From the NCBI GenBank assembly GCA_016291005.1, contig JAEEVT010000004.1, forward strand, positions 1 through 55,663: a stretch of DNA of 55,663 bases, given 5' to 3'. Source of the DNA: Prevotella sp. GTDB taxonomy: Bacteria > Bacteroidota > Bacteroidia > Bacteroidales > Bacteroidaceae. Position numbers and translations under genes: made by a program. Positions 11,077 through 18,170 of this stretch are shown here, one piece after another. The notes below the pieces were generated by a model that saw nothing but the letters and a program-made list of their open reading frames with translations, ran no database searches and was not told the DNA's origin. The number at the start of each line of letters is the position of its first letter. Positions within the stretch are counted from its first letter, which is position 1.

Positions 11077-11120
11077 GCTCTATTAAATTGAAAATTGTAA
11101 ATCGTAAAATTGTAAATTCT

Positions 11121-12443
11121 ATGGACAACAACATATTGCTCGATTTCGGTGAGCCCGAAAAGGAAAACAGCATCATCAAGGTGATTGGTGTTGGTGGCGG
11201 TGGCGGTAATGCCGTCAACCACATGTATCGCGAAGGCATTCACGACGTGACCTTCGTATTGTGTAACACGGACAACCAGGCGTTGAACGACTCTCCCGTG
11301 CCTGTACACTTGCAGCTTGGCAAGGAGGGACTTGGTGCCGGCAACAAGCCCGAGAAGGCTCGCGCCGCCGCTGAGGAGAGTATCGAAGACATCCGAAGCA
11401 TGCTGGCCGACGGAACGCGTATGGCGTTCATCACCGCTGGTATGGGCGGTGGTACGGGAACAGGTGCTGCGCCGGTCATTGCCCGCGTCTCGAAGGAGAT
11501 GGGCATCCTGACCGTTGGTATAGTCACCATCCCCTTCCGCTTCGAGGGTGACCGCAAGATAGACCAGGCCTTGGACGGTGTTGAGGAAATGCAGAAGCAC
11601 GTCGATGCCCTGCTGGTCATCAACAACGAGCGTCTGCGTGAGATTTATCCTGAGCTGACCGTGCTCGACGCCTTTGGCAAGGCCGACGACACGCTGAGCG
11701 TGGCAGCCAAGTCGATTGCCGAGATCATCACCGTCCACGGACTCATCAACCTTGACTTCAATGACGTCAAGACCGTGCTGAAGGATGGTGGCGTGGCCAT
11801 CATGTCGACAGGTTACGGCGAGGGCGAAGGCCGCGTGAAGAAGGCAATCGACGACGCCCTGAACTCGCCGCTGCTGAACGAGAACGACGTCTTCAACTCG
11901 AAGAAGATTCTGCTCAGCATCTCCTTCGCAGGTTCGAGGGACGGCAAGGAGTCGTTGATGATGGAAGAGATGAACGATGTCAACGACTTCATGGCGAAGT
12001 TCGGCAACGATTTCGAGATCAAGTGGGGACTGGCCACCGATCCGGAGTTAGGCAAGAAGGTGAAGGTTACCATCCTGGCTACCGGCTTCGGCATCGAGAG
12101 CATCGATGGTATGGCTAAGCACCACCAGCGTCAGAATACCATCGAGGAGGCTACCCGCATTGCCGCCGAACAGGAGGCTGAGGCCCAGCGTCAGGATCGC
12201 CGCAACCGCTATTATGGTGGTGACGGACAGACGCGCCGCTACAAGCGCCGTCCGCATATCTACCTGTTCCGCCCGGAGGATCTCGACAACGACGACGTCA
12301 TCTCAGCCGTCGAACAGACGCCGACCTACAAGCGTACCCGTGAAATCTTGGACAGCATCTACCAGCAGGCCAGCGGCGAAGAGCCGCAGCCTAAGGCCGA
12401 CGTCCAGCCCGAGGTCGTTCAGGGAACCATCAAGTTCGCGTAA
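11121..12443 (+). CDS. ftsZ: Cell division protein FtsZ (ATG at 11121 preferred over track start 11088)
   Basis: GGGGNAVNHM, GMGGGTGTGAAPVIA tubulin signature; 11088-11120 resembles the spacer repeats. Confidence 0.97.
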   Translation: MDNNILLDFGEPEKENSIIKVIGVGGGGGNAVNHMYREGIHDVTFVLCNTDNQALNDSPVPVHLQLGKEGLGAGNKPEKARAAAEESIEDIRSMLADGTRMAFITAGMGGGTGTGAAPVIARVSKEMGILTVGIVTIPFRFEGDRKIDQALDGVEEMQKHVDALLVINNERLREIYPELTVLDAFGKADDTLSVAAKSIAEIITVHGLINLDFNDVKTVLKDGGVAIMSTGYGEGEGRVKKAIDDALNSPLLNENDVFNSKKILLSISFAGSRDGKESLMMEEMNDVNDFMAKFGNDFEIKWGLATDPELGKKVKVTILATGFGIESIDGMAKHHQRQNTIEEATRIAAEQEAEAQRQDRRNRYYGGDGQTRRYKRRPHIYLFRPEDLDNDDVISAVEQTPTYKRTREILDSIYQQASGEEPQPKADVQPEVVQGTIKFA

Positions 12444-12884
12444 TTATTTCGCCTTAAAGGCTAAGGCATACATGCGCATCTGTTTCACCATGGCCAGCAG
12501 ACCGTTGCTGCGCGTGGGAGACAGATGCTCTTTTAGTCCTATGCGGTCGATGAAATAGAGGTCGGCATTCAGTATCTCGTCTGGCGTATGGTCGCTGAGC
12601 ACGCGGATGAGCAGCGCCACGATACCCTTGACAATCAGCGCATCGCTCTCTGCCCGGAACCGGATGACCCCATTTCTTTCATTTCTTTCATTTCCGACAA
12701 AGTCGGCCTGCAGCCACACGCGGCTCTGGCAACCGTCAATGAGGTTGCTCTCAGTCTTATACTCCTCGGGCAGCGGCTCCTGCTCGTTGCCAAGGTCTAT
12801 CAGCAGTTGGTACTTGTCCATCCAGTCGTCGAAACCGGAGAACTCCTCGATAATCTCGTCCTGAATCTCGTTGATGCTTGCCAT
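12444..12884 (-). CDS. sufE: SufE-like Fe-S assembly sulfur acceptor
   Basis: ESNLIDGCQSRVW and SDALIVKG..ALLIRVLSDHTPDEI motifs; stop codon abuts that of ftsZ. Confidence 0.88.
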   Translation of the reverse strand: MASINEIQDEIIEEFSGFDDWMDKYQLLIDLGNEQEPLPEEYKTESNLIDGCQSRVWLQADFVGNERNERNGVIRFRAESDALIVKGIVALLIRVLSDHTPDEILNADLYFIDRIGLKEHLSPTRSNGLLAMVKQMRMYALAFKAK

Positions 12885-13010
12885 GAGAATTTGCGATTTA
12901 CTGAATTCAATTGATGCTTTCGCGCTGCAAAGGTACGAATAAAAACTGCAGAATCGTAAAAAAACTACTAAATAATCCCTTTTAGTCTTGCAATTTCAAA
13001 AGAAATATGT

Positions 13011-13018
13011 TATATTTG
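13011..13018 (+). promoter_or_regulatory. Putative Bacteroidota -7 element (TATATTTG) for the 13065 smORF transcript
   Basis: TAnnTTTG match about 46 nt upstream of the smORF ATG. Confidence 0.5.
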
Positions 13019-13064
13019 CACAACATTAAAACAAATCTATATTATTAAACAAAAACTTTTTGCA

Positions 13065-13139
13065 ATGTTAGCAGCCGCAGTCAATGCCCTGCTGAAGGTC
13101 ATTCAGGACAAGGGTGTGGAACTGAAGGAGTCCAATTAA
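13065..13139 (+). CDS. Putative 24-aa small protein MLAAAVNALLKVIQDKGVELKESN
   Basis: ATG..TAA read by hand; own promoter-like element upstream, strong hairpin immediately downstream; not in supplied ORF track. Confidence 0.45.
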   Translation: MLAAAVNALLKVIQDKGVELKESN

Positions 13140-13275
13140 AGTGCGGACATGCGGACATTGCGGACATCAACTTCATAGAGATATAAAAAAAGGTATATAG
13201 CTGTTTATATACCTTTTTTTATTTTTTTTATTACTCTTAGAAATCAATGTCCGCAATGTCCGCATGTCCGCACTT
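13139..13275. repeat. Nested inverted repeats: 29-bp outer GC-rich arms around a 17-bp inner hairpin
   Basis: AAGTGCGGACATGCGGACATTGCGGACAT (13139-13167) is the exact reverse complement of 13247-13275. Confidence 0.9.
13183..13222. terminator. Bidirectional intrinsic terminator-like hairpin
   Basis: ATAAAAAAAGGTATATA-gctgtt-TATATACCTTTTTTTAT, then T-rich tract. Confidence 0.75.
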
Positions 13276-13289
13276 CAACCTCCATTATT

Positions 13290-13443
13290 GCGTAGAAAAC
13301 CTTCAGAAATTACCGTACTTTCCCTCAGAAATCACGTAGAAAACCTTCAGAAATCACCGTGATTTCCTTCAGAAGTTGCCGTGATTTCTTGCAATTATTG
13401 CCGTGATTTCTGACGGAAAAGTACTGGAAAAGTAGCAACTATT
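13290..13443. repeat. 22-bp-period degenerate tandem array, locus 1
   Basis: Units begin at 13290, 13312, 13334, 13356, 13378, 13400 and probably 13422, sharing (A/G)C(C)GT... and ...TTCAGAAAT(C/T). Confidence 0.75.
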
Positions 13444-13457
13444 CTTTTCGTTTTTCT

Positions 13458-13567
13458 TTCGACTTTTCGTAACTTTTGCTATGCAGAAGTTACTATGTCT
13501 CAGAAAAGCTCAAATAAATTTGGCTTTTCCTTCGACTTTTCGTAACTTTTGCTATGCAGAAGTTACT
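13458..13567. repeat. 37-bp perfect direct repeat, two copies (13458-13494 and 13531-13567)
   Basis: TTCGACTTTTCGTAACTTTTGCTATGCAGAAGTTACT twice, 73 nt apart; each has a GTAACTT/AAGTTAC dyad and a -7-like core. Confidence 0.9.
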
Positions 13568-13606
13568 TAGCACTCGGAAAAACAAAAAGAAAAAAATGGT
13601 TTTCTT

Positions 13607-13637
13607 TTTGCTTTTCTCTCGTTTTTTCGTAACTTTG
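13607..13637 (+). promoter_or_regulatory. Promoter for acyl-CoA synthetase: TTTG-N19-TAACTTTG
   Basis: Matches Bacteroidota -33/-7 consensus (TTTG / TAnnTTTG) about 25 nt before ATG 13662. Confidence 0.7.
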
Positions 13638-13661
13638 CAGCGGAATTTAGAGAGAACGCTT

Positions 13662-15467
13662 ATGCAAACTAACTGCCACATGTCGATGCTTGTTCACGAA
13701 CAAGCCAAGAAATATGGTGACCGCGAGATGCTGATTTATCAGGATTTCGGCGGTAAGGAGTGGAAAACGCTGTCGTGGAGCCAGGTCTCTGCGACCGTCA
13801 TGCAGGTGTCAAACGCCATGCTGAACTTAGGCGTGAAGGTGCAGGAGAATGTCGGCATCTTCTCGCAGAACTCGGTGCAGTACATCGAGTGCGACTTCGG
13901 CGCGTGGGGCATCCGGGCGGTAACCATTCCGTTCTATGCTACCAGCTCGGAGCAGCAGATTCAGTTTATGGTGAACGATGCCAAGATTCGCTTCCTCTTC
14001 GTAGGTGAGCAGGATCAGTACGACAAGGCCCACCGTATCTTCTCACTCTGTCCCACGTTGGAGCGCATCATTGTCTACGATCCCATGGTGACGCTGAACG
14101 ACGACCATAGTGCCATCTACTTCAGCGAGTTCCTGAAACTTGGCGAGGGTCTGCCGCGTCAGACGGAGGTAGAGAAGCTGCAAGGGGAGGCGACGTTTGA
14201 CGACATTGCCAACATCCTGTATACCAGTGGTACTACGGGCGACTCGAAGGGCGTCATACTGACTCACGGCCAGTTCCATGCTGCCTTCGAGGCCAACAAC
14301 AAGTGTGTGCCGGTGGGCGAGAGGGACCGCGTCATGAACTTCCTGCCCTATACCCATATCTTCGAGCGCGGCTGGGCGATACTCAGTCTGACAGAAGGTG
14401 CCACGATGATTGTTAATACCCATCCGCTGGAAGTGCAGCAGTCGATGCGTGAGACGCACCCCACGTGTATGTCGGCTGTGCCCCGCTTCTGGGAGAAGGT
14501 CTATATGGGCGTGATGGACAAGATAGAACACTCGGGCGTCATGCAGCGCAAACTCTTCAAGCACGCGCTGGCTGTGGGCCGCAAGCATAACATAGAATAT
14601 CTGAGCCTTGGCAAGAAGCCACCTGTGGGTCTGCATCTGGAGTACGAGATGCTGAACCGTACAGTGTTCTCGCTTGTCCGCAAGGAACTGGGCTTGGAAA
14701 ACGCCCATTTCTTCCCCACCGCAGGTGCTGCCGTGAGTGCTCACGTTGAAGAATTCGTCCATTCCATCGGCATTAACATGGTGGTGGGCTATGGTCTGAC
14801 GGAGAGCCTGGCCACGGTGAGCTGCAACCACTTGGGCGAACCTTGGACGGTAGGTTCCGTGGGCATTCCCATCGAAGGTATCGACATCAAGATCAGCGAA
14901 GAGGGTGAAATCTTGCTCAAGGGTCCGACGATTACCATCGGCTACTACAACCGCGACGACCTGACGAAGGCGGCGTTTACTGACGACGGATATTTCAAGA
15001 CGGGCGATGCCGGTTACCTGAAAGGCGGTGAACTGTTCCTGACAGAGCGCATCAAAGACCTCTTCAAGACTTCGAACGGCAAGTACATCGCGCCGCAGAT
15101 GATAGAGTCGAAACTGCTCGTGGACAAGTTCATCGACCAGATTGCCGTCATCGCCGACGAGCGCAAGTTCGTATCGGCACTCATCATTCCCGTCTATAGC
15201 CACTTGGAAGAGTATGCCCGTGAACACGGTATCGTCTTCTCCACCCGCGAAGAACTCTGCACTAACCCGCAGATTATGGAGATGATGAAGGAGCGCATCG
15301 ACACCCTGCAGCAGCAGCTCGCCCATTACGAGCAGGTGAAGCGCTTCACCCTGCTGCCCAACCCGCTGTCGATGTCCAAGGGCGAACTGACCAATACGCT
15401 CAAAATTCGTCGCCGCGTGTTAAACGAAAACTATAAAGAAGAGATAGACAAGATGTACGCAGATTGA
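13662..15467 (+). CDS. Long-chain acyl-CoA synthetase / AMP-binding protein
   Basis: ILYTSGTTGDSKGVILTH, GYGLTE, TGDAGYL motifs; start placed downstream of the promoter rather than at track start 13554. Confidence 0.92.
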   Translation: MQTNCHMSMLVHEQAKKYGDREMLIYQDFGGKEWKTLSWSQVSATVMQVSNAMLNLGVKVQENVGIFSQNSVQYIECDFGAWGIRAVTIPFYATSSEQQIQFMVNDAKIRFLFVGEQDQYDKAHRIFSLCPTLERIIVYDPMVTLNDDHSAIYFSEFLKLGEGLPRQTEVEKLQGEATFDDIANILYTSGTTGDSKGVILTHGQFHAAFEANNKCVPVGERDRVMNFLPYTHIFERGWAILSLTEGATMIVNTHPLEVQQSMRETHPTCMSAVPRFWEKVYMGVMDKIEHSGVMQRKLFKHALAVGRKHNIEYLSLGKKPPVGLHLEYEMLNRTVFSLVRKELGLENAHFFPTAGAAVSAHVEEFVHSIGINMVVGYGLTESLATVSCNHLGEPWTVGSVGIPIEGIDIKISEEGEILLKGPTITIGYYNRDDLTKAAFTDDGYFKTGDAGYLKGGELFLTERIKDLFKTSNGKYIAPQMIESKLLVDKFIDQIAVIADERKFVSALIIPVYSHLEEYAREHGIVFSTREELCTNPQIMEMMKERIDTLQQQLAHYEQVKRFTLLPNPLSMSKGELTNTLKIRRRVLNENYKEEIDKMYAD

Positions 15468-15471
15468 TTTT

Positions 15472-15542
15472 TAAATGAAAGAAATGAAGGTAATGAAGGA
15501 AATGAAAGAAATGTAAATGAATAAATGAAGAAATGGCTGCGC
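15472..15542. repeat. Left arm of inverted repeat: (GRAATGAAA)n..TGTAAATGAA..GAAATG GCTGCGC
   Basis: Aligns with few mismatches to the reverse complement of 16021-16091. Confidence 0.8.
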
Positions 15543-15594
15543 GGATGATGACCAGACTTCTAAGAGAAATTATTCGGACAATTGATATTAAGTA

Positions 15595-15966
15595 ATGACG
15601 ATGTCGAGAGAAAATATTATTATCTCTAAGACTGAGAACTTTGCCGATAGGATTACGAGGATGTATAGGTACTTGTTGGAAAAGCGGCAGGGGGACAAGG
15701 ATATGCTGAAACAGATTGTTCGTAGCGGGACAAGTGTGGGAGCCAATGTCTCTGAGGGCCAGTTTGCGCAGACTAAGGCTGATTTCCTTACCAAGATGAC
15801 CATCGCCTTGAAAGAGGCAAATGAGACGAGATTCTGGTTGAAAAGGTTATATGCATTCGGCTCACTTAGTGATAGTGAATTCGAGTCCATCATCAATGAC
15901 AACGAAGAAATCATCAATATATTAACAACAATAACAAGGACAACAAGAAAGAACTTGAAGAAATGA
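15595..15966 (+). CDS. Four-helix-bundle protein (23S rRNA intervening-sequence / S23-IVP type)
   Basis: IVRSGTSVGANVSEGQFAQTKADFLTKMTIALKEANETRFWLKRL matches the TIGR02436-type pattern. Confidence 0.88.
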   Translation: MTMSRENIIISKTENFADRITRMYRYLLEKRQGDKDMLKQIVRSGTSVGANVSEGQFAQTKADFLTKMTIALKEANETRFWLKRLYAFGSLSDSEFESIINDNEEIINILTTITRTTRKNLKK

Positions 15967-16091
15967 TAGAAATGAAGGAAACAAAAGTAATGGAAGGAAT
16001 GATAGGAAGGTTACGTGGAAGCGCAGCCTCATTTCTACATACCTTCATTTACATTTCTTTCATTCCTTTCATTTCATTCATTTCTTTCATT
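15963..16091. repeat. Right-hand repeat: degenerate direct GRAATGAAA units, then the inverted arm (16021-16091)
   Basis: GCGCAGCC TCATTTCTACATACCTTCATTTACATTTCTTTCATTCCTTTCATTTCATTCATTTCTTTCATT mirrors 15472-15542. Confidence 0.8.
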
Positions 16092-16099
16092 AAAATAAT

Positions 16100-17221
16100 A
16101 TGATAACATCCGATCAGTTAAAAGACGTCTTAGACCGAACGGAAGCGCTGTATAAGTATCTGAAGATAGACGAGAAGCGCATGGAGTACGAGGAGGAGGA
16201 CCTGCGTACGCAGGCTCCCGACTTCTGGCTTGACCGTGAGCGCGCCGAGGAACAGATGAAGAAGGTGAAAGGCATCAAGAAGTGGCTAGACGGCTACCAA
16301 GAGGTGCGCACGGCTGCCGACGAACTGCAGTTAGCCTTCGACTTCTATAAAGAGGAGATGGTTACCGAGGAGGAAGTCGATGCCGACTACAGCCGCGCCA
16401 TAGAACTCATCGAGGCCTTAGAGCTGAAGAACATGCTGCGCCAGAAAGAGGATCCGATGGACTGCGTGCTGAAAATCAACTCAGGTGCCGGAGGTACCGA
16501 GAGTCAGGACTGGGCACAGATGCTGATGCGTATGTACCAGCGCTGGGCAGAAGCCCACGGACACAAAGTCACCATCTCGAACCTGCAGGACGGCGACGAG
16601 GCTGGCATCAAGAGCGTCACCATGGAGATAGAGGGCGGCGAGTACGCTTATGGCTACCTGAAGAGTGAAAACGGTGTCCACCGCTTGGTGCGCGTCAGCC
16701 CCTATAACGCCCAGGGCAAGCGCATGACGTCGTTTGCCTCCGTCTTCGTCAGCCCGTTAGTCGACGATACCATCGAGGTCTATGTCGATCCCGCCAAGCT
16801 GAGCTGGGATACCTTCCGAAGCAGTGGCGCCGGTGGACAGAACGTCAACAAGGTGGAGTCGGGCGTTCGTCTGCGCTATTGGTACACCGACCCTGATACG
16901 GGCGAGGAAGAAGAAATCCTTATCGAGAATACCGAGACGCGCGACCAGCCCAAGAACAAGGAGCGCGCCATGGCCCTGCTGCGCTCGCAGCTCTACGACC
17001 GTGCCATGCAGAAGCGCCTCGAAGCCCAGGCAAAGATCGAGGCAGGCAAGAAGAAGATAGAGTGGGGTAGTCAGATTCGCTCCTACGTCTTCGACGACCG
17101 TCGCGTGAAAGACCACCGCACCAACTACCAGACCTCCGACGTCGATGGCGTCATGGACGGCAAGATAGACGACTTCATCAAGGCATACCTGATGGAGTTC
17201 CCCGTCAATGATGAAGATTAA
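16100..17221 (+). CDS. prfB: Peptide chain release factor 2
   Basis: SSGAGGQNVNKVESGVRL GGQ motif; NSGAGGTESQDWAQMLMRMY. No +1 frameshift stop seen in this ORF. Confidence 0.94.
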   Translation: MITSDQLKDVLDRTEALYKYLKIDEKRMEYEEEDLRTQAPDFWLDRERAEEQMKKVKGIKKWLDGYQEVRTAADELQLAFDFYKEEMVTEEEVDADYSRAIELIEALELKNMLRQKEDPMDCVLKINSGAGGTESQDWAQMLMRMYQRWAEAHGHKVTISNLQDGDEAGIKSVTMEIEGGEYAYGYLKSENGVHRLVRVSPYNAQGKRMTSFASVFVSPLVDDTIEVYVDPAKLSWDTFRSSGAGGQNVNKVESGVRLRYWYTDPDTGEEEEILIENTETRDQPKNKERAMALLRSQLYDRAMQKRLEAQAKIEAGKKKIEWGSQIRSYVFDDRRVKDHRTNYQTSDVDGVMDGKIDDFIKAYLMEFPVNDED

Positions 17222-17263
17222 ACGGTAATAATTAAACATTAAACATTAAATATTCTAACAACT

Positions 17264-17407
17264 ATGAGCAAGAAAGGTAATGCAAAGCGTGAAGCTTACG
17301 CCAAAAAACAGGAAGAACAAGGTAAGAAAGTAGTGACATGGATCTTCGCCGGACTCATCATCCTGGCACTCATCTATCTCATCTGGACCTTTGGCATGAT
17401 GGCGTAA
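17264..17407 (+). CDS. 47-aa single-TM small protein MSKKGNAKREAYAKKQEEQGKKVVTWIFAGLIILALIYLIWTFGMMA
   Basis: Hand-read ORF; charged N-terminus plus hydrophobic helix; between prfB and the CYTH gene. Confidence 0.6.
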   Translation: MSKKGNAKREAYAKKQEEQGKKVVTWIFAGLIILALIYLIWTFGMMA

Positions 17408-17410
17408 AAC

Positions 17411-17530
17411 GAAATGAATGGAATGAAAGAAATGAAAGGAATGAAAGGAATGAGTCTCCGCAACGGTATTTCTTCATTTCTTCATTTACATTTCTTTCAT
17501 TTCTTTCATTCCTTTCATTTCTTTCATTTA
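17411..17530. repeat. Inverted-repeat element made of GRAATGAAA units around a GC-rich core
   Basis: AAATGAATGGAATGAAAGAAATGAAAGGAATG..CCGCAACGG..CTTCATTTACATTTCTTTCATTTCTTTCATTCCTTTCATTTCTTTCATTT. Confidence 0.85.
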
Positions 17531-17540
17531 AACTCTTCCG

Positions 17541-18011
17541 ATGCTTGAAATTGAACGCAAATTCCTCGTCTTAGACGACTCTTATAAGTCCTTGTCGTAC
17601 GGCAGTAGCCACATCCGGCAGGGGTACATCTGCAGCGAACGAGGACGGACGGTGCGCATCCGTATTCGGGATGAGCACGCCTATATCACCATCAAGGGAC
17701 CTTCTTTAAACGGTGGCCTGTCGCGCTATGAGTTCGAACAGGAAATACCCTTCGTCGACGGCGAGAACTTGATGTCCCTCTGCGACCCGGGCATCATTGA
17801 CAAGACGCGTTGGCTCGTGAAAAGTGGCCGACATACCTTCGAAGTCGACGAGTTCCACGGCGACAACGACGGATTAGTCGTAGCTGAAGTGGAACTGGCC
17901 TCTGAGGATGAACCTTACGAGAAGCCCGCCTTCATAGGACAGGAGGTCACTGGCGACCGTCGCTACTACAATTCCCAGCTCCGCCGCAACCCCTACAAAA
18001 GGTGGTTGTAA
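17541..18011 (+). CDS. CYTH domain protein (triphosphate tunnel metalloenzyme family)
   Basis: MLEIERKFLV N-terminus, RIRIRDEHAYITIKG, VDEFHG, AEVEL. Confidence 0.9.
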   Translation: MLEIERKFLVLDDSYKSLSYGSSHIRQGYICSERGRTVRIRIRDEHAYITIKGPSLNGGLSRYEFEQEIPFVDGENLMSLCDPGIIDKTRWLVKSGRHTFEVDEFHGDNDGLVVAEVELASEDEPYEKPAFIGQEVTGDRRYYNSQLRRNPYKRWL

Positions 18012-18039
18012 AGAATTATTAGTTAATTAATATGCAGAA

Positions 18040-18084
18040 ATCGAGACTTTTGTACAGCAAAAGCCTCGATAGAATCATTTTTTT
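18040..18084 (+). terminator. Rho-independent terminator-like hairpin after CYTH gene
   Basis: ATCGAGaCTTTTG-tacag-CAAAAGcCTCGAT followed by T7. Confidence 0.75.
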
Positions 18085-18114
18085 AGCATTTTTTACGTTT
18101 TACCACGCTAAAAA

Positions 18115-18146
18115 TTTGGTGGTTTCGTAAGTTTTTATTATCTTTG
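18115..18146 (+). promoter_or_regulatory. Promoter TTTG-N20-TATCTTTG for the fimbrial locus
   Basis: -33 TTTG 18115-18118 and -7 TATCTTTG 18139-18146. Confidence 0.7.
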
Positions 18147-18170
18147 CCCCCAAATATGCTTATTGTATCT

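Noticed and set aside
11088-11120. Upstream TTG extension of ftsZ (MKIVNRKIVNS)
   Set aside because: Made of the AT-rich spacer repeat; the conserved start MDNNILLDFGEPEKENS at 11121 is preferred.
13290-13443. CRISPR array
   Set aside because: 22-nt periodicity has no unique spacers, units are degenerate, and no cas genes are in the window.
13554-13661. N-terminal extension of the acyl-CoA synthetase
   Set aside because: Lies upstream of or within the predicted promoter (13607-13637) and is low-complexity.
15595-15966. Avd component of a diversity-generating retroelement
   Set aside because: The protein is the S23/Avd-like four-helix type, but no reverse transcriptase or obvious TR/VR pair was seen in the window.
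17338-17574. 78-aa ORF with NERNER..FLSFLSF
   Set aside because: An open frame running through the palindromic element; overlaps the 47-aa TM gene and the CYTH start.
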